Positions 43,401-55,220 are shown, counted from the first letter of the stretch. The stretch is 64,000 nucleotides of DNA from Theodoxus fluviatilis (GCA_034096865.1 JAWQFJ010001191.1:1-64000); one strand, 5' to 3'. A program made the numbers and translations. The notes: generated from the sequence alone by a model not told the origin.

Positions 43401-45205
43401 TGACTCTGGCATATATGTGTTCCATATTAAGAGTCTGCTAGCTGGCACGGTACAAAAGTGAACTACACTTCTAAGCATCAGGCTTGGCTAGCATAGCATC
43501 CTGTCTGAATTGATTATGCAGACCATGGAAGAGAAATTGTGACTTCCTTGGCATAGGGTTGCACTCTCCGAGTGCTCTCTAGCCTTTAAAAGCTGCCACT
43601 TCATTTAGACAATGTTGCACAGACCATGTTGTGGAATTCATGTTAGTCTACCTGAGTTCAGTCAAGCCAGATATAACCAAACTAGGACAGATGAAGCCAA
43701 GTCCTGGTCTAAGTGATGAGGGATATTGCATAAACCTTATAGTTTTCCCTCTTGCATCAGAAGTGGGCTGTTGTACTTTGATTGCATCACATCATATATC
43801 ATATATATGAATGCATGGTGGATGCCTATTGGGGTCTATGAAGAACTTTGGAAGCACAGGGTCCCTCAGCTCTTCTGGTGTGTCTGAATGGGGCTCGGCA
43901 GAGTGATTTGTGAGCTGCACACTCAAGGATTCTTAGGACAGCATAGCTGCCTTTCTCTGTTCCTGGTTCAGGCAAGGTGGGCAGTGATTGCTTTCAAAAG
44001 AGGTGACTCCTCTCTTGATGGCTGCCAGCCAGCATGATCTGTCACCGACACACTTGAAACCCAGACTCAAATCTCCATTTTTGTTGTGGACAGAGGGAGA
44101 ACCCCCAGTTCCAGCAGGCAGTTCAGATAAGTCGAGACTTCTATGCACACCCAGAAAACGCTGTAGCCAAGGAGGAGCAAGAAGGTGAGACTTAGCCAAG
44201 TTTTGATGTGCATTCCTTGCCTCTGTTTGTTGCATTGTGATCTGTATAGCTGAACTCATGGTTCTGTAAAAATTCAGTCGGCAGTTCAAAGTCGGCAATT
44301 CAAAGTCAACAATGGAAAGTCGAAAATTCCAAGCTGAATTATGGAGTTTTTCCTACAAATTCCAGAGATTACAGAATGTTCTTAGCATGTGTTGTTGATT
44401 TTTTTCCTCCTGTGTAAAGCTACAGGGAAAGAATACACCAGACTTGACCCCCAGATAGTGTGCTTGGCATCATTTTACTTGGACACTGTTCCTGGGAACT
44501 TGGGGCTGGTTTGTCATGGATACTCATATGCGTCGAAGGTGTTGTTTTTTTTGGGGGGGCTCAGTTCATGATGGAACCTTTTGATTGTTTGTTTGTTTGT
44601 TTACTTTCCTTCATTGAAACTGAAAGAGTAGAGTTTACTCCTAGTCTGACCAATATTAGTGTGAAGAGTAAAGTTAGGATTTCACCATCAACCTGACTGA
44701 AACTAACACTATGGAGCTTTTCTCACATGCTTTCCATGTTTTTGTGACAGAAAAGGGCTTTGTTGCCAACCTGATTGAGATCAACGTGAAGAACGGCACC
44801 TACCCCCCCTCCTTTGCTTCAATCCAGCGCCATTTCTACTGGCACCGCTTCCTCATGGAGGAGATGGGGCCAGGCTGGCCCTGCATAGAGGTGGAACTCA
44901 TGCCCTTCAGGCGCATCATCTACAACATGCTGCTTCCACCAAGAAACAACATGGTCTATGAGCATGGTCGCACTCCCCGCCAGCCCATGGAAGTCATTCA
45001 GGTGAGAAATCTTGAGAGAAAGGAGCTAGAGTAGTAGAATTAAGATAGACCTAAAGCCACAGTGACCTCTGGTCCCAAAAGTGGATTTTGGAAAACTGAT
45101 TACAGTGTCATCAGCCAGTGATCTCAACAGAGCCTGTGTTCCTATGCCACTTGCAGGAAACAAGTGGCATAAAATTGTGAAGTCCAGGGCAGGGGGGACA
45201 TGGGG

Positions 45206-45297
<92 letters not shown>

Positions 45298-45517
45298 GGG
45301 AGAAACACTGAATGATGTAAACACAGAAGGACAAACAGCTACAAAGACAGACAGACACACACACACACATGTACATACATACAGACACACAGGACAAGAC
45401 ACACACACACACACACATGTACATATGTAAAGACACATATAGGACAGGACATGCACACATATATTTTTGGGACAAATACACATGCATGCATGCACACACA
45501 CACACATACACACACAT

Positions 45518-45571
<54 letters not shown>

Positions 45572-48500
45572 ATGAAGATAAAGTTATATTTTATTATTGC
45601 GACTTTTCACCCATGGATAGGTACTCTGCACACTGTTACCCCCAGGTCATCAAGCTACTCTTCTTGTCATTTCCCTGAGGAGCATTCAACCAGAGTTCAG
45701 GTGAATGTGCCAACATTGTTATTTTTAATGAATAGCTAGCTCAGCCCTCACAGGTACCCATTTGAGTTGAGCAGAAGCAGTGTTAGTGAAGCACCTTGCT
45801 CAAGGATGCAACTCTGGCATCTGTACAGCTTTGAACACCATGAGCTGCAAATGAGTGTATGTCAGGCACTCTGACCACTCAGCCGCAGGCCCCCACATAG
45901 GCTGACTGACACTGACACAGATGCACAGACATACAGACAGACATACTGAACGGCATAGAGACACCCAGACATGTAGGTAGACTGACTGCTCATCTCAGCC
46001 ATGTCTGCTGACACAGGTGCCAGGAATAGAGGGCCTGGGACTCCCTGCTGTCCACAAAGTGCAGACTCACCAGATCCACTGGAACCTCAAGACCTTCCAC
46101 CATGCCATGTGCATCCTGGACTCTGCCAACCCAGGTATCCTGGAGGAGGAAGGAGGAGGAGGAGGAAGAAGAAGGAGGAGGAGGGTAAGGAGGAGGAGGA
46201 GGAGGAGGAGGAGGAGGAGGAGGAGGAGGAGGAGGAGGAGGAGGAGGAGGAGGAGGAGGAAGAAGAAGAAGAAGAAGAAGAAGAAGAAGAAGAAGAAGAA
46301 GAAGAAGAAGAAGAAGAAGAAGAAGAAGAAAAAGAAGAAGAATGAGGAGGAAGAAGGAGGAGGAGGGTAAGAAGGAGGAGGAGGAGGAGGAGGAGAGGGG
46401 TTAGGGGAGAAAGGGAGAGAAGTAGAGAGGAGGAAAAGGAGGGAGGAAAATATGGAAGGAAGAGTAGGGAAGAGGAGGAAGGAGAAGGAGGAGGACGAAG
46501 AAGAAGAAGAAGAAGACGAAGAAGAAGTGGGAGAGAGGAGAAAAATGTGAGAGGGAGGAAGGAGAAGGTGATGATGGAGGTGTGGTTAAGTGAGAGGAGC
46601 ATTGGGGAAATGAGAGAGTTAGAGAAGGTAGAACAGGATCATGAGCAGTAGCATCTGTAGAGAAAGCACTGAGAGAAGGAGGGGGAGTACTTTGTTAGGA
46701 AAAGAAAACAGGAAGGAATGCATAGAAGTTGGAACATTGTTACAGGAGGTGGAGAAGGAGCATGAGAAGAATGAGAAGGAGGGTTCAAATTTGGAGTAAG
46801 ATTATGAAAATATGAGAAATGATGGCAGTGAAAAGTTTGATGATTACAGTGAAAAGTTTGGTGATGATAATGACTAATGATGATGATGGTGACGATGATG
46901 ATAATGGTGGTGATGATGTCTATAAATTTTGTAGAAAAAATTTATTAGAAATAACAGTTGATAAAAAAATTCTACTTTCATTACTTGTCTTCCCAGGTCT
47001 CATGCAGGAAGACAGGAAAATCTGCCACTCCAGATTCATCTCTGGGCAGAGATGATTGATAAATTTAATCTTGTTTAATGTTCGTTTTTCTCTGGAATCA
47101 TCCCATGTGCATGAAATAATTCTTGCCTCCGCTCTGATGGAGAGAACAGTACATTGGTACATCATAAGTATTATACAGTGCTCCACTAGAGCAGAGCTAG
47201 TTACAGTTTTATTACATGAACCATTATTTTGTGCAGGAAGTAGATAACACATTTTAAACAATAGTGTAAAAAAATGTACTCCATCCCAGATCAGAGTCAT
47301 CCATGGATAGAGCGGTATGGGAGGAAGACTGGATTCCGGATCTACGTGCTGCGCTACTGGCTGAAGTTGAACTGGAGGAGGAACCTGGGTGTGATAGAGG
47401 CAGAGTTCCTTGCCCTTGTTGCCACGGTGATGGGAAACATAGACCCTGATCACTGCCAGCAGATCTGTCTCCGTCCCACCCCACGATGCGTCACCCTTGG
47501 CAACTGGTTCCAGGTCAGTGATGAATGGATGGATGGGTGGATGGATGGATGGATGGATGTGTGGATGTGTGGATGGATGGATGGATGGATGGATGGATGG
47601 ATGGATGGATGGATGGATGGATGGATGGATGGATGGATGGATGGGTGGGTGGGTGGATGGATGGATGGATGGATGGATGGATGGATGAATGGGTGGGTGG
47701 GCGGGTGGATGGATGGATGGAATGATCGATGGGTGGGTGGGTGAATGGAAAGATGGATGGATGGATGGATGGATGGATTGATGGATGGATGGATGGATGG
47801 ATGGATGGATGAATTGATGGATTGATGGATGGATGGATGGATGGGTCATTGGATGGATGGATGAATGGATGGGCGGGCAGATGGGTGTATGGATGGATAG
47901 ATAGATGATGATGGATGGATGGATGGATGGATGGATGGATGGATGGATGGATGGATGGATGGATGGATGGATGGATGGACAGATAGATTGATGGATGGAT
48001 GGATAGATGGATGGACAGATAGACTGATGGATGGATGTATGGATGATGGATGGACAGATTAATGAATGGACAGATGGATGGATGGATGGATGGATGGGTG
48101 CATTGGTGGATGCATAGGTGGATGGTTAATGTAATTTCATTGTATTTCTATAGCTGCATCTTGCTCTTCTACTGAAGCAACACACACTCTGTAATTTTGC
48201 TTTTAGGACATCTACCGCCATGCCTACCTGTTCCTGGGGAAGATCCTGCATATCCACAGTGAGCTGCCTCTCCCTCATGAGGTGTTCTCAGGAGCTGTGT
48301 GGACTGCCTTCTTCACCTGCTCCAACTCGGAAGGTGAGTGTCCTACTACAACAAACACTAACAACAATGCATGTGATGATATTAAAAAAACCTTAACTGA
48401 CCCTGATGGCTCTCCCCCCCCCCCCCCCCCCCCCCCCTCCCCCAGCCACTTTGGCTGCTTGAGACCACCCCTAGCCACCCTACAAGAGTGGATCCTGAAA

Positions 48501-49481
48501 TTCCAGAAATTCCGACAGCCAGGGGTTCCAGCAGAGGAGTGGGTGCATCAAGACGCTGCAGTCCCAGGCTACAATTACAGAGTGCAGACTAGACCTGTTT
48601 ACTGGTAGGATTTGGGCATACTTTGATTGTCAACATTATCAGCAAATGAAAATATTAAAATGAAATAAAAAATACATGTATGATCATAAATATTTCTAGA
48701 CATGTTTTGCAATTTGTTTGTTTTTCAGTCCAGAATATGCCCAATTCTGGGTTTTGGGTGGCACTTGTGTTAGTCTTGGAATCTCACGTTGCTGTAGAAT
48801 CAGTTTCTGTATTTTGCTTTGTGTAGTCACGGCATGTAGCTCTGGAACAATTCAAAGCAAAGATTGTATTTCTTCTGTAAAAACTTAAATACTCTAACTT
48901 TCCTGAAAATACTACAGTTTTGTGTGTGTATTCTTATCAGAATTTGAGTGTAAACAGGTTGGAGTGTAGTTTGTCTTCATCAGGTCTTATTCCTGCACAA
49001 ACCTTACTTGTTTGTACCAGGAGTTGCTTGTGCAATTCTTATGATCTTTTGGCCAGAGGTTTCATCAGAAGTAATGTGTAATTTAGGGTGAGTGTGATGA
49101 AGGGGAGGGGGAGAAAGACAGGAAGGGATGTAAGTTTCATTGCAAATGCTGGGAAATAATTGTACACTTTCAAAGAAGAGGTCAACATATGACACAATAA
49201 TCACACAAGGGAAACATTCTTGTCACAATAATACAAGAAAACATAACAATAGTATATATTTAAAAAACCTTATTGATCACAACTTATTCTATTCACCTCA
49301 GGGATGGGGACTGTTGGTAATGAAATGATGTCTCCTTGCAGCTTGGGATGCCAGTGCCCACACAGTTCCCGTCACCTTGCTACAGGAGACAGAGTCGAAG
49401 ATGTTTGCCATCATCAAGGAAAAGCGCCACATGCTTCGCTACATTGTGGAGGACATTCCTGGCTTTGACAACCGGTTCTGA
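40465..49481 (+). CDS. Asteroid homolog 1-like XPG/FEN-type nuclease, gene B (8 exons, 625 aa)
   Basis: Coding exons: 40465-41208, 42905-43087, 44094-44184, 44751-45001, 46017-46134, 47290-47513, 48207-48333, 49342-49481; the total is 1878 nt with TGA, and all introns are GT-AG. Exon lengths after exon 1 (183, 91, 251, 118, 224, 127, 140) equal those of gene A. The XPG N/I-like domain begins [10 protein letters not shown]. Acidic residues match gene A: D38, D96, E173/D175 (GEAD), D195/D197 (SNDTDF) and D265 (GND). Later blocks include [14 protein letters not shown] and the C-terminal PGFDNRF. Exon 1 proteins of A and B differ at roughly a third of positions, so the duplication is old, yet exon 6 is almost identical. 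It lies downstream in tandem, same strand, and is about a third of gene A's size because its introns are short. Confidence 0.93.
42397..42735. repeat. Fold-back element in intron 1 of gene B
   Basis: The arm at 42397-42519 pairs with the reverse complement of 42618-42735; the shared core includes CACTAGTGGACTC and GAGGAGAGGGGTGTG. About 100 bp separate the arms. This is typical of a MITE or fold-back element. No coding sequence. Confidence 0.8.
43175..43330. repeat. Possible dispersed-element fragment in gene B intron 2
   Basis: TTTGTTAGTTATTTTGAAAA then ATAACTCAAAAAGGTCACAA then GATTCTGATGAAATTCAGTG resembles a head sequence common among non-autonomous animal transposons. It is followed by short AGGTCAGGGTCTCA duplicates. 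Confidence 0.35.
45207..45563. repeat. (TG)n followed by (CA)n microsatellites, inverted relative to each other
   Basis: About 89 bp of TG (45207-45295) are followed by compound CA/CATG runs to 45563. The two arms are complementary and could pair. They lie in intron 4 of gene B. Confidence 0.95.
45738..45897 (-). repeat. tRNA-derived SINE, antisense in gene B intron 4
   Basis: Read on the minus strand, the head GCGGCTGAGTGGTCAGAGTG resembles a polymerase III A box, and GGTGTTCAAAGC downstream is a weak B box. The body GAGTTGCATCCTTGAGCAAG matches the copies at 20985 and 23700. Then comes CTCAACTCAAATGGGTACCT, a common SINE body segment. Confidence 0.7.
46139..46520. repeat. Polypurine GGA/GAA array directly after the exon 5 donor of gene B
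   Basis: It starts a few bases after the exon 5 donor (46135). It consists of GGA runs, then about 80 bp of GAA, then mixed purines. The plus strand is almost free of pyrimidines over about 380 bp, which could favour triplex or R-loop structures. Glu/Lys/Arg-rich open frames are artefacts. Confidence 0.95.
47520..48125. repeat. (ATGG)n array directly after the exon 6 donor of gene B
   Basis: About 600 bp of GGAT/ATGG tetranucleotides with scattered variants begin about 7 bp past the donor at 47514 and fill most of intron 6. Both strands have long spurious frames. Confidence 0.96.
48415..48441. repeat. Poly-C tract in gene B intron 7
   Basis: This is a near-pure C run of about 25 bases, likely of uncertain length. 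Confidence 0.85.
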
Positions 49482-49589
49482 AACCCTTGTCTGAAGGAGT
49501 CCTCATGGAATGGCAATCAGCAGAGTTCACCTGATGGCCTGGTCCTAGTCTGGGAGTTTGAGACAGAAAGCTGAAAGTGGTCAAGTCTT

Positions 49590-50079
49590 TTACTCCGATG
49601 CTGCTGTATGTACACTTTGTAGATTTGATCTTCTTCTCCTTCTTGGTCCTGAATGCCTCCAACTTAGAGTCCAGCTGTGGATATTTGAATTTGGCAGTGC
49701 GCTGAAGATAGCCCACAGGCCTGTACAGCACATCATGCATGGCTACCGGTTGTGGCCATATCTCTTCCTTCAGCATGCTGAGATTTTGGCAGTCATGGAG
49801 AAGGTGCTCTACAGTCTCATCTGCATCTGCACGACAGCATGCTGGTGATGGTGAAAGGCAAGTTTCCTGTTCATGTGGTATCTCAGCCTGCAATGACGTG
49901 TCCTCAAGCAGAAGATTGTCATCTCTACTTGTCTGGACAGTTGGTGGTGGCTGTTCTTCAGCTATTGTGTCTGATACAAAGCCTTCATGATTGTGTTCAT
50001 CTCTGTAGGGCAGACTTTGTGTTAGATATGATGATTTTGCAAGTCTCTCAGGGTATTTCAACTTTATCATTGTGATCAT
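49590..50079 (-). mobile_element. Non-LTR retrotransposon 3' fragment, antisense in the gene B 3' region
   Basis: The minus-strand frame contains CRADADETVEHLLHDC, then EEIWPQP and LQRTAKF. This matches the C-terminal CCHC block found after the reverse transcriptase in several LINE groups (C.....ET..H.L..C). It begins about 100 bp after the gene B stop codon, so the gene B 3' UTR probably reads through it in antisense. Confidence 0.65.
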
Positions 50080-50479
50080 TCATGTACTGTATCAGTGAAT
50101 GCCAGATTTCCAAGCTGAATAGTTTTGGTTAAATACATTTTTGGGGGGCTATTTTACCTGCATGTCAGAATTTAGTAAGTTTCTGGTCATTGTAAATGGA
50201 ATTTTCAACATTCCCCACTTCCTTCTCCCAACACCTCACACCCACCCCACACACCCCACCACCCCCACCCCCAACTTTTAGTTTTGTGGTACTACTTTTG
50301 TATGCAAATTTATTTCAAATTAAACTGCCTATGATTTACCTCCATTTGAGAGAAAGAATGTCCTTGTACATACATGTTGTTTGTTGATTGAACTATTTTA
50401 ATCTCCTGCTTGGATACATTTGAGCATGGCAGAGATATATGTTAATTACTAGTGTCATGGAAAGTGCCTGTGCTTGTCT

Positions 50480-50485
50480 GTGTGT

Positions 50486-50571
<86 letters not shown>

Positions 50572-50577
50572 GTTTGT
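50480..50577. repeat. (TG)n microsatellite
   Basis: Two TG runs are separated by TTTTG. Confidence 0.95.
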
Positions 50578-50986
50578 ATGATTGGGTCAGATAGAGGAAA
50601 GTTGAGAACTAATGGAGGTCATTAACAATTCAAGTGTGGTTTTTAATCGGATCTTGGAACACAGTATTATTTGCTTATATGTGATGCTTAGTTATTGTTG
50701 CCATAATCATAAGTAACTACAGTATTTCCTCACCATATTTATGTTGGAAACCCCATACTTTTTCTGATTTAAATTTGAATGTTTCTTTTTAAGAAATTGT
50801 GACATCACCTGCACTGTTCTCATACATTTATTTAGACATTTTATATATTATTTTGTTCTAATGCAATATTGTTTAACAGGTGAGGAACTAATGTACATGA
50901 ATATTGAAGTCAATTCTTTCTTTAACTTGTTGTAAAACCTATAGCATGCTGTGTAATTTTTCTACATGTAAATCCTTTGCATAATC

Positions 50987-50992
50987 ATTAAA
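50987..50992 (+). terminator. Possible poly(A) signal variant for gene B
   Basis: ATTAAA lies about 1.5 kb after the stop codon. No earlier AATAAA was noted downstream of the stop. This is weak evidence. Confidence 0.2.
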
Positions 50993-51164
50993 GCATGCAC
51001 AGAATAGCTGCAGGATTATGGGATAAAAGAGCAGAAGGGGTAGAGGGGGGGGGGGGGCTCTGTTGTTCATGAGCAGAGAATGTTAGGGACCGTATGGGAA
51101 TGGCAGGAAGAGTGGAACATATCATTATGGTACACAACAATTAGGCAGACATGGACAGAGCTAG

Positions 51165-51880
51165 AGAAGGTTGGCATTAATACCTGGTATTAAAATTGGA
51201 AAGACTATGATGCAAGGTGCGGACAGGGTTATGAAAGCTTGGCATAAATATATGGTGTCAACATGGGACAGAGTATATAATTATTTGGATAGGTATAGAC
51301 TGAGCTCAGGAATATTAAGGCAGTTGAGAAAGTTCCTGTCTTATCCACTGTAGAGAGTCTGAGATGGTTGACATTACTGCATGGTGTCTGCACTGGGGCA
51401 AAATGTGGACAGGGTGTGGAAAGCTTGGCATTAATATTTGGAGTCAATGCAGGACAGAATACACTAGGTTTGATGTAGACTGAGCTCAAGAGTAATAAGC
51501 TAGTTGAGAAAGTTCATGTCATATCTACTATGGAAAGTTCGGAAGGGTTGACATTACTAGTACATGTATGTACTATCTGGTGTCTGTACTGGGGCAAAGT
51601 GTGGACAGGGTGTGGAAAGCTTGGCATTAATTACATCTGGTGTCAGAAGAGGACTGAATAACACTAGGATAGGTGTCAACTGAGCTGTATACTATTGAGG
51701 TAGATGTAGGCACTCCATGGGTTGAGAAGAATCGTGTCCATTGCATTGTGGCCAGACTACTGGGGCAAAATATAGACAAGAGTTTGAAAAGCTTGGCACA
51801 ATGGAAGTTGACTGAGCTCAAGAACACTGAAGTGACTGTAGACAGAGTTTGTGAGTTGAGAAAGTCAAGTTGAGGGAGCT
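51165..51880. repeat. Diverged ~170-200-bp tandem repeat, about 4 copies
   Basis: Recurring blocks are GGGGCAAAATGTGGACAGGG, GTGGAAAGCTTGGCATTAAT, GACTGAGCTCAAGA and AGTTGAGAAAGTT. Copies start near 51215, 51393, 51593 and 51760. The array ends next to the putative minus-strand exon at 51892-51988. Confidence 0.8.
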
Positions 51881-51891
51881 GGTATTCATAC

Positions 51892-51988
51892 GAGGTGGAG
51901 AAATTGGAGAGGATCTTGGGGTAGGTGTAGACAAAGTTCTTAAACAGATCCTCCTGCTGCTCCTTTCGGTCACCAGGGCCAGCAAAAC
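51892..51988 (-). pseudogene. Isolated exon resembling the second conserved exon of a Dispatched-3-like gene, inverted
   Basis: On the minus strand an acceptor (CTCATTTCAG) at 51989-51998 precedes an open segment that, read in phase 1, contains DRKEQQEDLF, NFVYTYPKIL and then STS. A GTATGA donor starts at 51891. In Dispatched-3 proteins a DR.E.Q...F..FV.TY...L....STS stretch follows directly after LRSE..FG.PL. The plus-strand DISP3-like exon (57663-58824) ends exactly there, also in phase 1. So this could be the next exon, but it lies about 5.7 kb upstream and on the opposite strand. No matching first exon is seen on the minus strand. Confidence 0.5.
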
Positions 51989-51999
51989 CTGAAATGAGG

Positions 52000-53400
52000 T
52001 ACACATATGTATGTCAAGCAATTCACTTGGCAGGGTATGTATTGAATATCTTATTTAAACTGATACTGTATCTGATACTATTCATTTAATGAAAAAAAAG
52101 AATACCATGATGGGCTGGTGGTAAGGCTGGACAATCTTGTTTTACTTTCTTAGAGAAAGATAATACCCTGCAAAAGTGTAATACATGGCCTACGCTGCTG
52201 AATGCTCCCCACCTCATCTGGAACCTCTATGTACTGGGTTAGGGGTCTGCTCTGGTAGCTCAGCCAGGGGCAGCACTATGCAGCAATATGAGATTACCTG
52301 AAGGCATCAGGACAGAGTCAGATAGTATGCAATGTTGCCCCAGCAAGATAAACATCAATAGTTTTCCTTTTCTTTTCTTTATGCAAAATGAAGTCAGCAT
52401 TACTTTGTCTTGGTAGATGCATGGTACCCATACCATTCTGGAGTCTCTGAAATCATCTCCAAACCTGGCCCTGCAACTCACTTCTCTCCTGTCTCTGCGA
52501 TGTTCTGCCATGAACATGTTCTTGTAATGAGTGGCACTAAAAGATAATATTACAATTTACATACATGCGTTTGTACATAAAAATACACATACACGCACAC
52601 ATGCATGCATCCATACATTTTAATCTCTGTATAAATTACCTATGTTAATAAAGCCTATTTGAACTGTCTTTGTTTCTCATGGTGGCAATTTCTGCATTCA
52701 CACCTGTTGACACCCACCCTTGGTTTGAATGGGGATGAAGAGATCTCGCATACATTAAAGACAAGTTTGTTTGAAAGAAAGAAAGAAAAAACCTTCATGC
52801 TAAGAAGAGGTGACCCCACATTTTGCCCATGCCAAAGCCATGTCCCCATCTGCAGCAGCTTAAGTGCTCATCCACCTTTCACATCATCAGTTTTCATGCA
52901 AACATAAGATGTTTAAATTTTAATGCTACGAATTGTATGTACAAACGTTTGTGACCGTGCATTAGTAAATAAGGTTAAAATAAGAAAAGTGACAAAATGA
53001 GATATGTCAACTACAAAAAAAAAATCATGTATATTCCAGATAAAAAGCATCCTCACTGAGGAAAATGTTTTTTTGTTGTGACGTAATTATCAGGAAAATG
53101 TCATGCCACGTGACTTAGTGCGCAGATAACTTTACTCAGTATTTTCTCGAAAACTTGTTGGTAATTGAGGCTGCCTTGATCCTCGTACACCGCCACATAT
53201 CTTCACGCATGCTCTCGTGCTTCAGCTACAGGCTGTACCGTTGATTGCAAGGCCATGTACATGTTGCTTCTGCAACACCTGAACTCTTCCAACAATACAT
53301 GCAACTAGGCTGCAGATGAATGCTTTTGGCATTCCGTGACTTTTTTTCTTTCCCTGTGTCCAACAAATCCGTTTCTACTTTTTGACACGCCTAAACTGTG
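52000..53400. other. Intergenic sequence with nothing firm
   Basis: A possible SINE-head fragment lies at 52243-52275. A small minus-strand exon-like segment (about 52490-52541, with AG and GTGAGT borders) was noticed but cannot be assigned. There are otherwise no recognised elements. Confidence 0.35.
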
Positions 53401-54312
53401 CTGCAGCAAAGATATTCCCTGCGTTCCGTTGACTCTGCTTCATCTCTGCTACGCTGTAGCAGGGTCAGGAGTTTCGATTGGTCGGTTTCTTTAATTATTT
53501 TTAAAGCACGTTACCATTAAAAGTAGAGGGTTTTGGAGGCCCCCTTTGAATACACGAATCCCCAATATTATTTCACACTCAAATTTATCACTCTTGAACG
53601 AAGAAACGACTTAATAAAAGCATTAGGGTCGAAAATCCATTAATAACAAAAGGGAGGTAACCATCACCAGTCATAGAGGAAGGTCAAGGAAATCCAAACA
53701 TGTGTGTCGTCTGCTAAATTGTTACTCTCATGGGTATAAATGCCGACGTTTACTACAAATATCAAACCAAGACATACAATCCACTCTGCCACGGTGATGA
53801 GAGCACGAAAACATTTATTTCTTCGAAATTTGACAGCAATCGGCACGTATTCCACTTCCATGTTATGTAAACTCCATGGTTCGAAGCATGTTTACCGTGG
53901 AGTGACTTCCAATTAGTTGTGTTTAGTATGAGCCAATCAAATGCGGCTACGAGTTCTGTAGTTTCATCGTTGCTAGGCACAGCAAACGCTCTAGCTGCTG
54001 CGCGACCTTTGACAGGAAGTTGACCTCTGCCACTGGGTGAAACGTCACCAAAGATTGTGTATGAATGATTTTCCACCCTAATACTTTTATTATGTCGTTT
54101 CTTCGATCAATAGTGATAAATTTGAGTGTCAAATAATATTCGAGATTCGTGTATTCAAAGGGGGCCTCCAAAACCCTCTACTTTTAATGGTAACGTGCTT
54201 TAAAAATAATTAAAGAAACCGACCAATCGAAACTCCTGACCCTGCTACAGCGTAGCAGAGATGAAGCAGAGTCAACGGAACGCAGGGTTGAGGTTAATAT
54301 CTTTGGCTGCAG
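53401..54312. repeat. Long inverted repeat with ~240-bp arms
   Basis: The arm at 53401-53636 matches the reverse complement of 54068-54312 with few differences. Shared segments include GTTTTGGAGGCCCCCTTTGA, TTGGTCGGTTTCTTTAATTA and ACTCTGCTTCATCTCTGCTA. About 430 bp of loop carry no clear gene. It may be a long-TIR transposon derivative or a hairpin locus. Confidence 0.85.
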
Positions 54313-55021
54313 TGATCGAGGAAGTTCCGCAGGGACATTCACAGTTAACTCCCTTGCTGGATGCCTGAAAGGAGCAGCTGACGCACAGGTCACTGGCTGG
54401 AGTACCGTGAAAGAGCAGAGTTATTGCATCGAATGCTGCTTGGTTCCTCCCAAAACTCGAGATAATACTTTGCAAGCCGTCTCGTCAAGGAATCGAACCC
54501 GCTGCTACCAGTCGTACTACAACAGTGATCACTTTCCACTGCGAGTCACGGCTCACGGAGTCACGCTACTTCATTTACGATCGTAAACAGACGTCGTCGG
54601 ATCATCGACGGATGTGACCGTACGTAGCTTTAAAATCGAAATGTAAATCATTACATCGTAATATCAGTATAGTCTTTTGCTCTCATGTGCATACGCTAAT
54701 CCTATCAAATGTCAACAAAAGACACATCCTTCGCGCTCCTGTAAGTGTATGACGTCAGATATTTTATTGAGAGTGGCGACGCTCGCGACGCAGACGGCTT
54801 GGAGCTTCGATGAGGCAGGTTTGTGACTCAGCTGCTTTATATATTATCCTTACTTATTGAAGTAAGCGTTTGAAGCATCGTAACTTGATTACAAAAGCAC
54901 AGTCTGCTTCAGCTGCAGTGAGTTGTTTTGAAAGAGGTTTATAAAGATTACTCAGATCGAGTGTTGTGATTGTCGGAGGCATGTCGGTCTTATGACTGAC
55001 TGGGTGCGCTGATCGGTATCA

Positions 55022-55220
55022 GGATGATGATGGATGGTGTTTTACGGCCTATCAACCTTTTAAGGTTATGTAAGGCCACTAAGCACGAAAATCACTAGAA
55101 CAGTTTAGAGTAACGCAATTCAAGTCACGGTGTCCCTAGTTATTCGCCTCTTACGAATCGCGTAGGGAGACGCGGTGGGTCAATTCTTACCCCGAACCAA
55201 AGAACCCACAGGGGGATCGG
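55022..55220 (-). repeat. SINE-like repeat with (GATG)n tail, copy 4, inverted
   Basis: It contains GTCCCTAGTTATTCGCCTCT, CGTAGGGAGACGCG and ACCCACAGGGGG, the complement of the 16812-17012 copy. The ATGATGGATGG at its left end is the inverted tail. Confidence 0.75.

Noticed and set aside
46001..46602. Glu/Lys/Arg-rich and Ser/Leu-rich open frames
   Set aside because: Polypurine repeats lack stop codons; the only real coding part is exon 5 of gene B (46017-46134).
46920..47849. 309-codon minus-strand open frame rich in HPSI repeats
   Set aside because: It is the complement of the ATGG array plus an antisense read of exon 6; no independent homology or start context.
52490..52541. Small exon-like minus-strand segment with AG and GTGAGT borders
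   Set aside because: About 52 nt without a family match; its phase and sequence do not link to the exon at 51892-51988.
54184..54475. Minus-strand frames near the right arm of the long inverted repeat
   Set aside because: They cover repeat sequence, differ between arms, and have no recognisable domain.
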